DNA of 64,000 nt, taken from assembly GCA_963816985.1 (NCBI GenBank), contig CAWFMF010000001.1, forward strand, positions 1 to 64,000. The letters run 5' to 3'. This DNA comes from JAIVJM01 sp963816985 (GTDB lineage: Bacteria > Acidobacteriota > Blastocatellia > Pyrinomonadales > Pyrinomonadaceae). Position numbers and translations under genes: made by a program. Positions 1-8,446 of the stretch are shown one piece after another; positions within the stretch are counted from its first letter, which is position 1; the number at the start of each line of letters is the position of its first letter. A model generated the notes under the pieces. It was not told the origin of the DNA. It searched no databases and saw only the letters and a program-made list of their open reading frames with translations.

Positions 1-428
1 AACGACTACTGCGGCGGCGGCGGGCGTCACTTGAAGGCCATCCTCCGACTCGCACTCCCCACGTGTGTGGGGCATCGCCCGTCGCCGTGCAGCACCTAGT
101 GCTAAACCCGTGCCAGCGAGTCGGGCTTGGCGCACGCGTCCATTAAGCGCCGAGTTTTACTGTTATTTGCGGATTAGACCGCGCGGGCGGGGCAGCAGGG
201 CCGGGCCGACGAGCTATCTGCGCCGATAGCGAGCTATCAATTTCGATTGCGTCGAGCCTTCAAAGGCGGGAGGCGCGGCGGGCCGCTGAGAGCAGTTTGC
301 ACATGAATGAAGCCGCTCGTCGCCGGGAGCGCGGGGCTTCACGCATTCGCTAATAGCTATCGGGGATTGTTGGAGGGGCGTGTGCGTGTGTCGGGCGCGG
401 GCAACGACGGGGCGGGGGGTTGGCGGAT
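1..428. other. Intergenic / no supported gene
   Basis: I find no convincing gene in this stretch. A short open frame at 307-495 has no clear ribosome binding site and overlaps the end of the kinase gene on the other strand. Small GC-rich palindromes are present but nothing that I can name. Confidence 0.5.
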
Positions 429-2898
429 TTATTCAGGGGCGAGCACGCGGCTTAACGCAGCGGCTGCAAGCCTATCCGACCGAGCAGGCGGGTGAACCTT
501 CAGTCCCGAGCCGAGTTCCTCGAACACCGGCTCGTTCCTGAGATAGATGACCATCCCGGCGCGCTCGTTAACGGCCTTCTCCAACCACTCGATGGTCTGG
601 TCTTTGTCACCGAGCCCGGCGTAGACGATGGCCATGTAGATGGGCGGGATGTAACCCTTGCGCGACTGCTCTTTGAGTCCGGCCAGCAGTTTCTCGGCCT
701 CCGCGCGCTGGTTGGCTTTCCCATAGGTGTAGCCGAGCATCGCGTCCCAGAGCGGGTTTTCACCGGCGAGCGACTGAACGTTTCGGAAAGACTCGATGGC
801 CCGTCCGTAATCGCCCCGCTTCGCGTAGGTGAGTCCGAGCATGAAATACGCGTTGTGGAATTTCGGGTTCGTGCCAAGGATTTTCTGAGAGTGTTCGATG
901 ATCCTGTCGTACTGCCGCGCGTAGAAGAACGTCCGCGACTTGTTCGCGTTGAAGAATAGCGACAGCGGGTCGAGCTGGCGAGCCCGCTCGGCCTCGGCCT
1001 CGGCCTCGTCGAACCGCGCCATCGCGATGAGATAGTAGGCGTACCAGTTGTGCGCCGACGGCGAGTTCGGGTTCAGCTCGATGGCGCGCTTGAACTCCGC
1101 TCGGCCCCGTCCCAGTCCCAGTCGTAGGTCATGCGGACGACGGCCAGCGAGGTGTGCGCGTCGGCCAGCGTCTCGTCGTGCCGGAGCGCCTGCTCGGCGG
1201 CGGCCCTCGCCTGCGGCATCACATCGCCCGGAGGGAACAGGGGGAGGTTGACGCCGAGTGTCGTGTAGGCGTCGGAGAGCCCGACGTAGGCGAGAGCGTA
1301 AGTCGGGTCGAGCTTGATCGCGTCGTTGAAGAGCTCGATGCTCTTCTTCACGTCCTCAGGCGTGCGGCGGCCCCAGGCGTTGCGCCCCATGAGGTAGAGC
1401 CTGTAAGCCTCGCGGTTGTCCGTGTGCTGGTCGGCGACCCAGCGACGCTGTTCGCCGGTCACCCGGCGCGCAGCTTCTCGTTGATGTCCTGGCAAATCTC
1501 CTGCTGGATGGAGAGGAGGTCGGAGAGGGGCCGGGTGTACGTGCGCCCCCACAGGTGGCCCTTGGTGCGCGCCTCGATCAGCTCCACGGTGATGAGCAAC
1601 GACTCGCCGCGCAGCACAAAGCGGCCCGTGACCAGCGCCTCGACGTTCAGGTCGCGCGCGACGGCCTCCGGGTCGAAGGCTTGCTTCTCGTAGCGGGCGG
1701 CGGCGCTGTAGGCGCTGACGCGCATTCCCGGCAGGCGCGAGAGGCTGTCTATCAGGCTCTGAGTGAAGCCCCTTGAGAGGAACTCCGCCTCCGCGCTGTC
1801 GCCCTCGGTGACGAACGGGAGGGCGGCGATGGCGTTGATGGATGAGCCGTCGGCGACCTGCGCCGCCGCGCCCCGGCCCTGCTCGGCGGGCGCTTCGAGG
1901 GCGAGCAAGCGGCGGAGCCGCGCGGCCCCGGACGGCAGTAGAAAGACGAGCGCGACGACGACCGCAAGAAGCCCGACGCCAATCAACGCGAGGAGGTTGC
2001 GGCGGGTCGCGCGTTTGGCCGGGAACTCGCCCGCCGCTGCCGGGGCCGACGTTGCGCCGCCGTCCCGCAGGGCCTTCAAGTCGCTCGACAACGCAGCCGC
2101 CGACTCGTAACGCTTCTCGCAGTCCTTCTCAAGACACTTGCGGACGACGCTCTCAAGCTGCGCGGGCACGCCGGGCTTGAACTGCGACAGCGGGGGCGGG
2201 TCCGACATCAGGATCGCCGAAATCGTGGCGAGCGGATTGTCGCGGGCGAAGAGCGACCTGCCCGCCACCATCTCGAAGAGGATCGCCCCCAGACTGAAGA
2301 TGTCACTGCGCCCGTCCATCGGCTCCACGCGGAGCTGCTCAGGCGACATGAAGGGCACCGTGCCGACCGGCACTCCCGGCGCGGTCAGAAGGCTCACCGT
2401 GCTCCCGGCGACCCCCAATGCGCTCCCGCCCTCGACCATCTTGGCGAGGCCGAAGTCGAGCACCTTCACCTGCCCCCGCGCGGTGATCATGATGTTCTGC
2501 GGCTTGAGGTCGCGGTGGATAACGCCGTGCGAGTGGGCTTCCTCCATCGCGTCGGCGACCTGCGCCGCGATGTCGAGGGACTCCTCAAGGCTCAGGGGCT
2601 GGCGCTTCATCCGCCCGGCGAGCGTCTCGCCTTCGACGTACTGCATGACGATGAAGTTGCGCCCCGAATCTTCGCCGATCTCGTGAATGGTGCAGATGTT
2701 CGGGTGGTCGAGAGCCGCCGTCGCCTGCGCTTCCCGGACGAGGCGCTTCACCGAATTCTCCTCCGCGCTTTCCTCAAGCAGAAATTTGATCGCGACCTTG
2801 CGGCTGAGCTTCGTGTCTTCAGCAAGGTAGACTTCGCCCATGCCGCCTTCGCCGAGCTTTCTGACGATGCGGTAATGTGAGGACAGCTCCGTGTTCAT
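429..2898 (-). pseudogene. Ser/Thr protein kinase with TolB-like region and TPR tail, broken by two frameshifts
   Basis: The first 479 residues in frame are a Hanks-type kinase: glycine loop GEGGMGEVYLAED, lysine in VAIKFL, catalytic loop HRDLKPQN and DFGLAK. A single membrane span follows (residues about 300-322). After it comes a TolB/FlgO-like region of the kind many acidobacterial kinases carry between kinase and TPRs. Frame 1 then stops after EKLRAG near 1459, but the continuation (VTGEQRRW, then TPR-like text) is open in another frame. A second break lies near 1105, where WDGAE should run on into EFKRAIELNPN. The last part, 429-1022, is again TPR. Each break is repaired by adding one base, so this is either a decayed gene or consensus error. 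Likely role if intact: membrane kinase with cytoplasmic kinase and extracytoplasmic TPR scaffold. Confidence 0.8.
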
Positions 2899-3068
2899 CC
2901 GGCCATCTACTTGGGTTTCAAGAAAGGTTCGCAGGTGACTCTGTCAGCAGGTCGCCGGGTTCTCACGCCCCGGCCCGTCACAGGTGTGTTCAGCCGCCGT
3001 CCATTGTCTACCGTCCCCTTAAATATTACAACTTTTCCCCGCCTCGTTCGCCCGCCGAACATTAATGA

Positions 3069-3097
3069 TTGACAAAACCAAGACTCCGCTTTAGATA
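3069..3097 (+). promoter_or_regulatory. Sigma-70-type promoter for the peptide/LanKC-like locus
   Basis: A perfect -35 TTGACA (3069-3074) is followed after 17 bases by TAGATA (3092-3097). The predicted start near 3104 leaves a leader of about 190 bases before the peptide gene. The region 2899-3293 is otherwise free of genes and is locally AT-rich. Confidence 0.6.
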
Positions 3098-3293
3098 GAG
3101 TCTGTATCGAAGTTTCTTACAGTCGCCGTCCTCTTGGAATTAAAGTTGCAGGCGGAGTTGAATAAAAGGCCGAGCCGCTCCGAAGACTCGCGGCGCGCGT
3201 GCACGGCGTTCTGTCCCCGGTGCTCTACGGGCGCGGAGGCATCTCTCCCGTAGGGTGTAAGTAGTTATTCGTTAAAACTTTCGGAGGTGAAGC

Positions 3294-3590
3294 ATGAGCA
3301 CTCAGGCGTTTCGGGGTTTGAGTTTCGTAGAGATCGTCGAGAAGCTACAGGAAGACGACGAGTTCAGCAGGGACTTTGAAGCCCTCGCGCAGATTGTCGT
3401 TGACAGCGGGAGCAATCTGGATTCTCCCGCGGGGAGAAGGCTGCTGATGCACTTCGCCAAGAATGAGGGGGAACTCGCGGAGCTCTTAGCAGCGAAAGAC
3501 GTGCTAAGAAACGTCCTTGCGAGGAACCGCCGCAACACCGTGGATACCGCGACCGGAACCTTCACCGGGGGGAGCGTGGTGTGCGGGTAA
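3294..3590 (+). CDS. Putative RiPP (lanthipeptide-like) precursor peptide
   Basis: A 98-residue protein with a strong binding site (GGAGGTGAAGC just before the ATG). Residues 1-80 are helical-looking and charged, like a long leader peptide. The tail is small-residue rich and reads TATGTFTGGSVVCG. It contains T-GG-S-VV-C, which fits the class III labionin pattern Ser/Thr-x2-Ser/Thr-x(2-5)-Cys. The only cysteine of the protein is the penultimate residue. The gene lies directly upstream (17 bases) of a LanKC-like enzyme on the same strand, which is the usual order for class III/IV lanthipeptide loci. The function is inferred from the core pattern and the neighbour. It could instead be an unrelated small acidic protein; the leader is long for a class III precursor. 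Confidence 0.6.
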   Translation: MSTQAFRGLSFVEIVEKLQEDDEFSRDFEALAQIVVDSGSNLDSPAGRRLLMHFAKNEGELAELLAAKDVLRNVLARNRRNTVDTATGTFTGGSVVCG

Positions 3591-3606
3591 GTGAAACCTC
3601 TCGGCG

Positions 3607-5130
3607 ATGGGATACCCGCGTCTCGAACGGGCGAAGACAATGACTCGAAGGAGAGTTGAAGACCGGGCGGCGTCGGGCGCGCGCGGCGGCGCGGTTGGGA
3701 TGGCGGGCGGCGGTTCGTCCCCGCAGGCGTTGATGCGCGAGTGGGAGGAGGCGTGCGCGCGCCACCTCCCCGTGAGCCCGGCTGATTCCCCTTGGCGGCT
3801 CAGCCGCCGCCCCGCCCCCGCAGACCCGGCGCAGGGGTGGAAGCTTCACGTCTCCGCGACGGTGCTCACGGCGGTCGAGGTCTTGCGCAAAGTCGCGCCG
3901 TACCTGACGCGGCGCGGCGTCCTGTTCAAGTCCCCGCGCACGTTGGCCGAGGTGTCAAACATCAACTGCGGCTTACACTACGGCTACAGTCAGGTTGGGA
4001 AGTTCGTCACCGTCTACCCGCAGAGCCCGGAGCAGGCGCTCACCATCGCGCGCCGGCTCCATCACCTGACTCGCGGGATGCCCGCGCCCCCCGTCCCGTT
4101 CGACGAGCGATACCGGCCCGACAGTTGTGTCTTCTACCGCTACGGCGCTTTTAATTCGCTGACCATGCAGCAGCCCGACGGGACTGAAGTGCCCGCGCTC
4201 CGCGCGCCCGACGGGCGACTCGTACCCGACCGCCGCGAGCCGGGGGCCGCCGTCCCCGCGTGGGCCGCAGACCCCTTTCCTCGGAAGCGCCCCGCGCGCG
4301 CGGCGGAGGTCGTGTCGCCGCTGGGGACTTCGATCTTCGCCTACGGGGCGATGTCGCAGCGCGGCAAGGGCGGCGTCTATAAAGCGCTCGACGTGAGCAC
4401 GCGCCCCGCCCGCCGTTGCGTCCTTAAGGAGGGACGGCGGCACGGCGAGACGGCATGGGACGGTCGTGACGGCTACTGTTGGGTGCGGCACGAGGAGAAG
4501 GTGCTCGGCGCGCTCGCGCTCGCCGGGGTCGGAGTACCGGCTGTCTATACGTCGTTCAGGTCGCAGGTGAACTACTACCTGGTGACGGAATTCATTGACG
4601 GCTCGGACTTGCAGCAAATCATCTCGGACGAACCCGACCCCCTTCCGCTCCGTCGGGTTCTGCAATACGGCCTTCAACTGGCGGAACTGCTCGAAGGGAT
4701 TCACCGCGCCGGGTGGGTTTGGAGGGACTGCAAGCCTTCGAATCTGATGATCTCCGAGGGCGGGGTGATGCGCCCACTGGATTTCGAGGGCGCGCACCCT
4801 TCGGACGAGCCTGACCCGGTGCCGTGGGGCACGCTCGGCTACGTCCCGCCGGAATGGCGCACCGGGCGGCGCACGAGTTCGAAAGCGGCGCAAGACCTGT
4901 ACGCGCTCGGCGCGGTCTTACATCAGCTCTGCTGCGGGCAGGTCCCGGAGCCGGGCGGCGACGCGGGGCCGCGACCCGGCCTCCCACCCGCACTCGACTC
5001 GCTCATCGCTTCCCTGCTCGACCCGCGCCCCGAAGCGCGCCCCGGAGCGGGCACGGCTTCCGAAATTCTCCGGGGCGCGCTCCGCGAGCACGGCGACAGC
5101 ATGAACGAAGGCCGCGCCTTCATTTTTTAA
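3607..5130 (+). CDS. LanKC-like lanthipeptide dehydratase (lyase + kinase) lacking the LanC cyclase domain
   Basis: 507 residues from the ATG at 3607; in-frame ATGs at 3640 and 3700 are also possible and none has a good binding site. The N-terminal half matches the phospho-Ser/Thr lyase part of class III/IV synthetases: FK at about K108, GKFVTVYP with K132, and YRYGAF at 177-182. A linker of the PDG..VPDRR type follows. The kinase part shows GGVYKA, CVLKEGR (K274), EFIDG, a catalytic loop RDCKPSN (D374, N379) and DFE (392-394) in place of DFG, as in LanKC enzymes. The protein ends about 115 residues later with no room for a zinc-binding LanC domain, and none is coded nearby. Known class III/IV enzymes run to roughly 850 residues or more. 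Expected activity: phosphorylate then eliminate Ser/Thr of the upstream peptide to Dha/Dhb. Ring closure would need a separate cyclase or be spontaneous. Its 3' end overlaps the convergent activator gene by 11 bases. Confidence 0.7.
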   Translation: MGYPRLERAKTMTRRRVEDRAASGARGGAVGMAGGGSSPQALMREWEEACARHLPVSPADSPWRLSRRPAPADPAQGWKLHVSATVLTAVEVLRKVAPYLTRRGVLFKSPRTLAEVSNINCGLHYGYSQVGKFVTVYPQSPEQALTIARRLHHLTRGMPAPPVPFDERYRPDSCVFYRYGAFNSLTMQQPDGTEVPALRAPDGRLVPDRREPGAAVPAWAADPFPRKRPARAAEVVSPLGTSIFAYGAMSQRGKGGVYKALDVSTRPARRCVLKEGRRHGETAWDGRDGYCWVRHEEKVLGALALAGVGVPAVYTSFRSQVNYYLVTEFIDGSDLQQIISDEPDPLPLRRVLQYGLQLAELLEGIHRAGWVWRDCKPSNLMISEGGVMRPLDFEGAHPSDEPDPVPWGTLGYVPPEWRTGRRTSSKAAQDLYALGAVLHQLCCGQVPEPGGDAGPRPGLPPALDSLIASLLDPRPEARPGAGTASEILRGALREHGDSMNEGRAFIF

Positions 5131-6988
5131 GCAGCGGCTTGAGCCCCATGTTACGGATCAGGCGATGGAGGTTGTTGACGTGAACGCCGAGCGCCGTCGC
5201 GGCCTTAGCGTAATTGCCGTCCGCCTGCTCCATCGCGCGGACGATGATCTCGCGCTTGGCGGCGTTGAGCGCTTCGTGATACTTCGTGAGTTGCACGCCG
5301 CGCGGGAGACCCTTCTCAAGGATGGCCTCCGGCAAATCTTCCGGCTGGATGACGCCCGTGTGGCCGAGCACGACGGCGCGCTCGACGACGTTCTCCAACT
5401 CGCGGACGTTGCCCGGCCAGTCGTAATTGACGAGGCATGAGTTGGCCGCGTGCGAGACGCCTCTGACCGGGCGCTTGCAACGGTCGCCGTACTTGGCGGC
5501 GAAGTACCGCACCAGCAGGGGGATGTCCTCGACCCGATCCCTGAGCGGCGGCATGGTGATGGAGATGACGTTGAGCCGGTAGTAGAGGTCGTTGCGGAAG
5601 CTTCGGTCGGCGACGGCTTCCTCAAGATTCCTGTTGGTGGCGGCGATGAGGCGGATGTCCGCCTTGATGGGGCGCGTGCCTCCGAGCCGGACGAACTCGC
5701 GCTCCTGCAAGACGCGCAGCATCTTCGCCTGCACGCCCGGCGGCATCTCGGCAACCTCGTCCAGAAAGAGAGTGCCGCCGCTGACGACTTCGAGCGTCCC
5801 CTTCTTCTGCGCGATGGCCCCGGTGAACGCGCCGCGCTCGTGGCCGAAAAGCTCGCTTTCGAGCAGGTTCTCGGTCAGCGTCGCGCAGTTGACCGCGATG
5901 AACTGCTTGCCCGCGCGGGGGCTGTTGTGGTGAATCGCCAGCGCCGCCAGCTCCTTGCCCGTGCCGCTCTCGCCCCGGATGAGGATGGTCGAGTCGGTGG
6001 CCGCCACCTGGCCGATGACTTCGTAGACCTCGCGCATCCGCGGGCCTTCGCCGATCATCCGGTGTTCGAGCCGGAGGTCTGACTGGAGCCGCTGGTTCTC
6101 GTTCTCCAGCCACTCGACGTGCCGCGCGTTTTCGATGGCGACCGCCGCGTTGTTGGCGATGGCGACCAGCAGCCGCAGGTGGTCTTCGCCGAAGCGCGTC
6201 CCCGCCTCGCTCGTGTCGAGGTAGATGACGCCGAGCCGCTCGCCGCCGAAGACGAGCGGCGCGCAGAGCAGCGAGACGGTCTTCAAGTCGGTGAGACTCT
6301 CGACGCCCTTCAGCGCCTCGTCCGTGATGACGTCGTTGCTCAGCAGGGCGACGGCCTCGCGCATCACCTTGTGCACCACCGTCCGGCTGACGGGCAACTG
6401 GCGGCCCGCGCCCGGCCACCGCTCGCGGCTCACCGCCGAGGACGGCTCCTCGGCGTCGTCCTCGAAGAGCAGGATCGCCCCGCGCTGCGCCGGCAGCGAG
6501 TCGAGGATTAACTCCAACAGCTTCCGTTGCAGTTCCCCGATGTTGCGGAGCGCGTTGATGGCCTGACTGATTTGAGTCAGCGCGCTCAGGTCGCGCGCCA
6601 TCGTGTAGAGCACGTCTTTGAGGCGGATTTGGAGCGCCGTCCTCGTGACCAGAGTCCCGTCGTCGAGGGCCGACGCCCCGGCGGCCTCGGCCTCGGCCCC
6701 GCGCAGCAGGAAGATGAAGAGCGAGTTGCCAATCCGCAGGTGGTCGCCGTGTTCGAGCGCGCGCTCGGCGACGGGGATGTCGTTGACGAAAGTCCCGTTG
6801 TGGCTTTCGAGGTCTTTAACCTTGAACGCCCCATCTTCGGCGGTGATGATGCAGTGCTGCCGCGAGACGGAGAGGTCGTTGATGACGAGTTGGTTATCGT
6901 CCTCACGACCGACGGCGAATTCGCCCGCCGCCAACTCGACCGTCGCGGTCTTGAGCGGCCCTGCGATAGCAATCAGTCTGGGGTTCAT
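5120..6988 (-). CDS. Sigma-54-dependent transcriptional activator, FHA-GAF-AAA+-Fis HTH
   Basis: About 622 residues from ATG 6988 (a GTG seven codons upstream is possible; AGGCGAGG lies before the ATG). Domains in order: FHA (about 22-95, with GRE, SRQH and SHNGT), a GAF-like region (about 150-300), an AAA+ core (about 325-550) and a Fis-type helix-turn-helix at the end. The AAA+ part has Walker A GESGTGKE, the sigma-54 contact motif GAFTGA and Walker B DEVAEM. There is no receiver domain, so control is likely through phosphothreonine binding by FHA, fitting the Ser/Thr kinases nearby, and through the GAF ligand. It is divergent from the peptidase gene at 7251, whose upstream region carries a -24/-12 promoter, so that gene is the best candidate target. 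Confidence 0.88.
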   Translation of the reverse strand: MNPRLIAIAGPLKTATVELAAGEFAVGREDDNQLVINDLSVSRQHCIITAEDGAFKVKDLESHNGTFVNDIPVAERALEHGDHLRIGNSLFIFLLRGAEAEAAGASALDDGTLVTRTALQIRLKDVLYTMARDLSALTQISQAINALRNIGELQRKLLELILDSLPAQRGAILLFEDDAEEPSSAVSRERWPGAGRQLPVSRTVVHKVMREAVALLSNDVITDEALKGVESLTDLKTVSLLCAPLVFGGERLGVIYLDTSEAGTRFGEDHLRLLVAIANNAAVAIENARHVEWLENENQRLQSDLRLEHRMIGEGPRMREVYEVIGQVAATDSTILIRGESGTGKELAALAIHHNSPRAGKQFIAVNCATLTENLLESELFGHERGAFTGAIAQKKGTLEVVSGGTLFLDEVAEMPPGVQAKMLRVLQEREFVRLGGTRPIKADIRLIAATNRNLEEAVADRSFRNDLYYRLNVISITMPPLRDRVEDIPLLVRYFAAKYGDRCKRPVRGVSHAANSCLVNYDWPGNVRELENVVERAVVLGHTGVIQPEDLPEAILEKGLPRGVQLTKYHEALNAAKREIIVRAMEQADGNYAKAATALGVHVNNLHRLIRNMGLKPLLKK

Positions 6989-7183
6989 TGGGGTGGCCTC
7001 GCCTGACACGCGCCGAGGAGTTGTGGGGGTCGAAGGCGACGAAACAGATTTTAAGTGGCGACGCCGCGCTCCCGGCGCACTCTATCCCTTCTGATAGCGA
7101 GCCGAACCGGCACGACAACTTCCGCGACCTCCGAGTCGAGTCTGCGGGCCGGATTATACAGTATCCGCTGTTCGGCGAGTCAC

Positions 7184-7197
7184 GGCACGCCTGTTGC
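7184..7197 (+). promoter_or_regulatory. Sigma-54 (-24/-12) promoter upstream of the papain-like peptidase
   Basis: The sequence GGCACGCCTGTTGC gives GG (7184-7185) and GC (7196-7197) exactly 12 bases apart, as in the consensus TGGCAC-N5-TTGC. Only the T before GG is replaced, by C. A start near 7209 would be about 42 bases before the ATG at 7251. The neighbouring divergent gene codes for a sigma-54 activator, which supports the call. Confidence 0.65.
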
Positions 7198-7250
7198 GAT
7201 GACGAACGGCGACGCGGGGGCGACATTTTAAATCAAAGGAGACGACTCAG

Positions 7251-8276
7251 ATGGCGACCTTCATTAAGGACCTGCAAGACGCGGAACCGAACATGGACGA
7301 GCGGCTGGCGAAGAGCCTGCGCGCCGCCGAAGCCCTCGGCTACGAGACGGTCGAGCAGTTCGTGGGGGCCGCCCGCGCCGCCAAAGGGGCCTTCGAGTCG
7401 TACCTTCAGACCGACCTCACGGAAGTGCTGCGGAGTCTGCCCGCGCCGGACGCGCTCCCCGCCGACATCGCGTCTACCGAATACGGTTTGGGCGTCGAGC
7501 TGAGCAGTCTTCCACGCATCGCGCCCGCCCCCAACGTCATCTTCAGCGCGGAACGCTTCCGCGAGACCGCCCTCCGCGAGGAAGTGGATTTGACCCCGCA
7601 GATGCCGCCGGTTCGCGACCAGAACCCGCGCGGGGCGTGTGTCGCCCACGCCGCGCTCTCCGTCTTCGAGCACGTCCTCGGCAAGTCGGGGTCACAGTTC
7701 GACATGTCGGAGCAGTTCCTCATCTTTCTCTGCAAGGAGAACGACGGCCAGCCGCACCTTGAAGGCAGCACTCTCGGCACGGCCTTCGGCATGCTCCGGC
7801 TCGACGGCTGCTGCCTCGAACAGACGTGGAGGTACAACAACCACTCCACCCCCTGCAACTGGGGACAGGGGCCGCCGCCGCCGGAGGCGAGCCCCGAGGC
7901 GGCGGGCTTCCGCATCAACGGCATTGACCAGATAGCGCCGAGGCGGGTCGCCGACATCAAGACCGTGCTCGCCAGCGAACGTTGCGTCGCCTTCTCCATC
8001 CCCGCTTTCCGGTCCTGGTTCTGTAACGACGAAGTGAAGCTCTCAGGCAAAATCATCATGCCCCCGCCGGGCGACCTCCCGATGGGCGGGCATTCGATGT
8101 GCATGGTCGGTTATCGGGATATGCCGCTGCGGCCCGACCTCGGCGGAGGCGAGTTCCTCATCCGAAATAGCTGGGGCGAGAAGTGGGGAATCAACTCCGA
8201 CGTTAAGGGCTACGGGACCGTCTCCTACAGGTTCATCGAAAGCTTCTGCCTCGAAGCATTCTCCATCAGCCCGTAG
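7251..8276 (+). CDS. Papain-like (C1-type) cysteine peptidase
   Basis: 341 residues with a clear binding site (AAAGGAGACGACTCAG before ATG). The N-terminal ~100 residues are helical and may act as a propeptide or targeting region; there is no signal peptide. The catalytic parts of a C1 peptidase are visible: DQNPRGACVAHAA with the oxyanion glutamine and nucleophile C130, GGHSMCMVGY with the histidine near 281, and FLIRNSWGEKWG with the asparagine near 305. The enzyme therefore looks active and cytoplasmic. It stands behind a sigma-54 promoter next to its likely activator and about 2.1 kb from the LanKC-like gene. A role in cutting the leader of that peptide is possible but is only inferred from proximity. 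Confidence 0.85.
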   Translation: MATFIKDLQDAEPNMDERLAKSLRAAEALGYETVEQFVGAARAAKGAFESYLQTDLTEVLRSLPAPDALPADIASTEYGLGVELSSLPRIAPAPNVIFSAERFRETALREEVDLTPQMPPVRDQNPRGACVAHAALSVFEHVLGKSGSQFDMSEQFLIFLCKENDGQPHLEGSTLGTAFGMLRLDGCCLEQTWRYNNHSTPCNWGQGPPPPEASPEAAGFRINGIDQIAPRRVADIKTVLASERCVAFSIPAFRSWFCNDEVKLSGKIIMPPPGDLPMGGHSMCMVGYRDMPLRPDLGGGEFLIRNSWGEKWGINSDVKGYGTVSYRFIESFCLEAFSISP

Positions 8277-8389
8277 AGGCGATGCGGGCGCAGAGCGCGA
8301 GCGCGCCCGGTGATGCAAGTTACCCGTCTCGCCTCAGTGAGAGCCCCGGCCACCATCGTGAGCCACGCGGCGCACGGGCGACACAAGAA

Positions 8390-8424
8390 AAGAGCCCGGC
8401 CCCTTGTTCGGGGGCCGGGCTCTT
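8390..8424. terminator. Bidirectional intrinsic terminator
   Basis: A perfect 14-bp stem (8390-8403 with 8411-8424) with a 7-base loop lies between the convergent peptidase gene (ends 8276) and the M36 peptidase gene (ends 8447). Confidence 0.75.
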
Positions 8425-8446
8425 CGGTTGTTGGTTCGTGGTTGGG

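Noticed and set aside
307..495. Short plus-strand ORF at the window start
   Set aside because: No binding site, odd composition and overlap with the kinase gene end.
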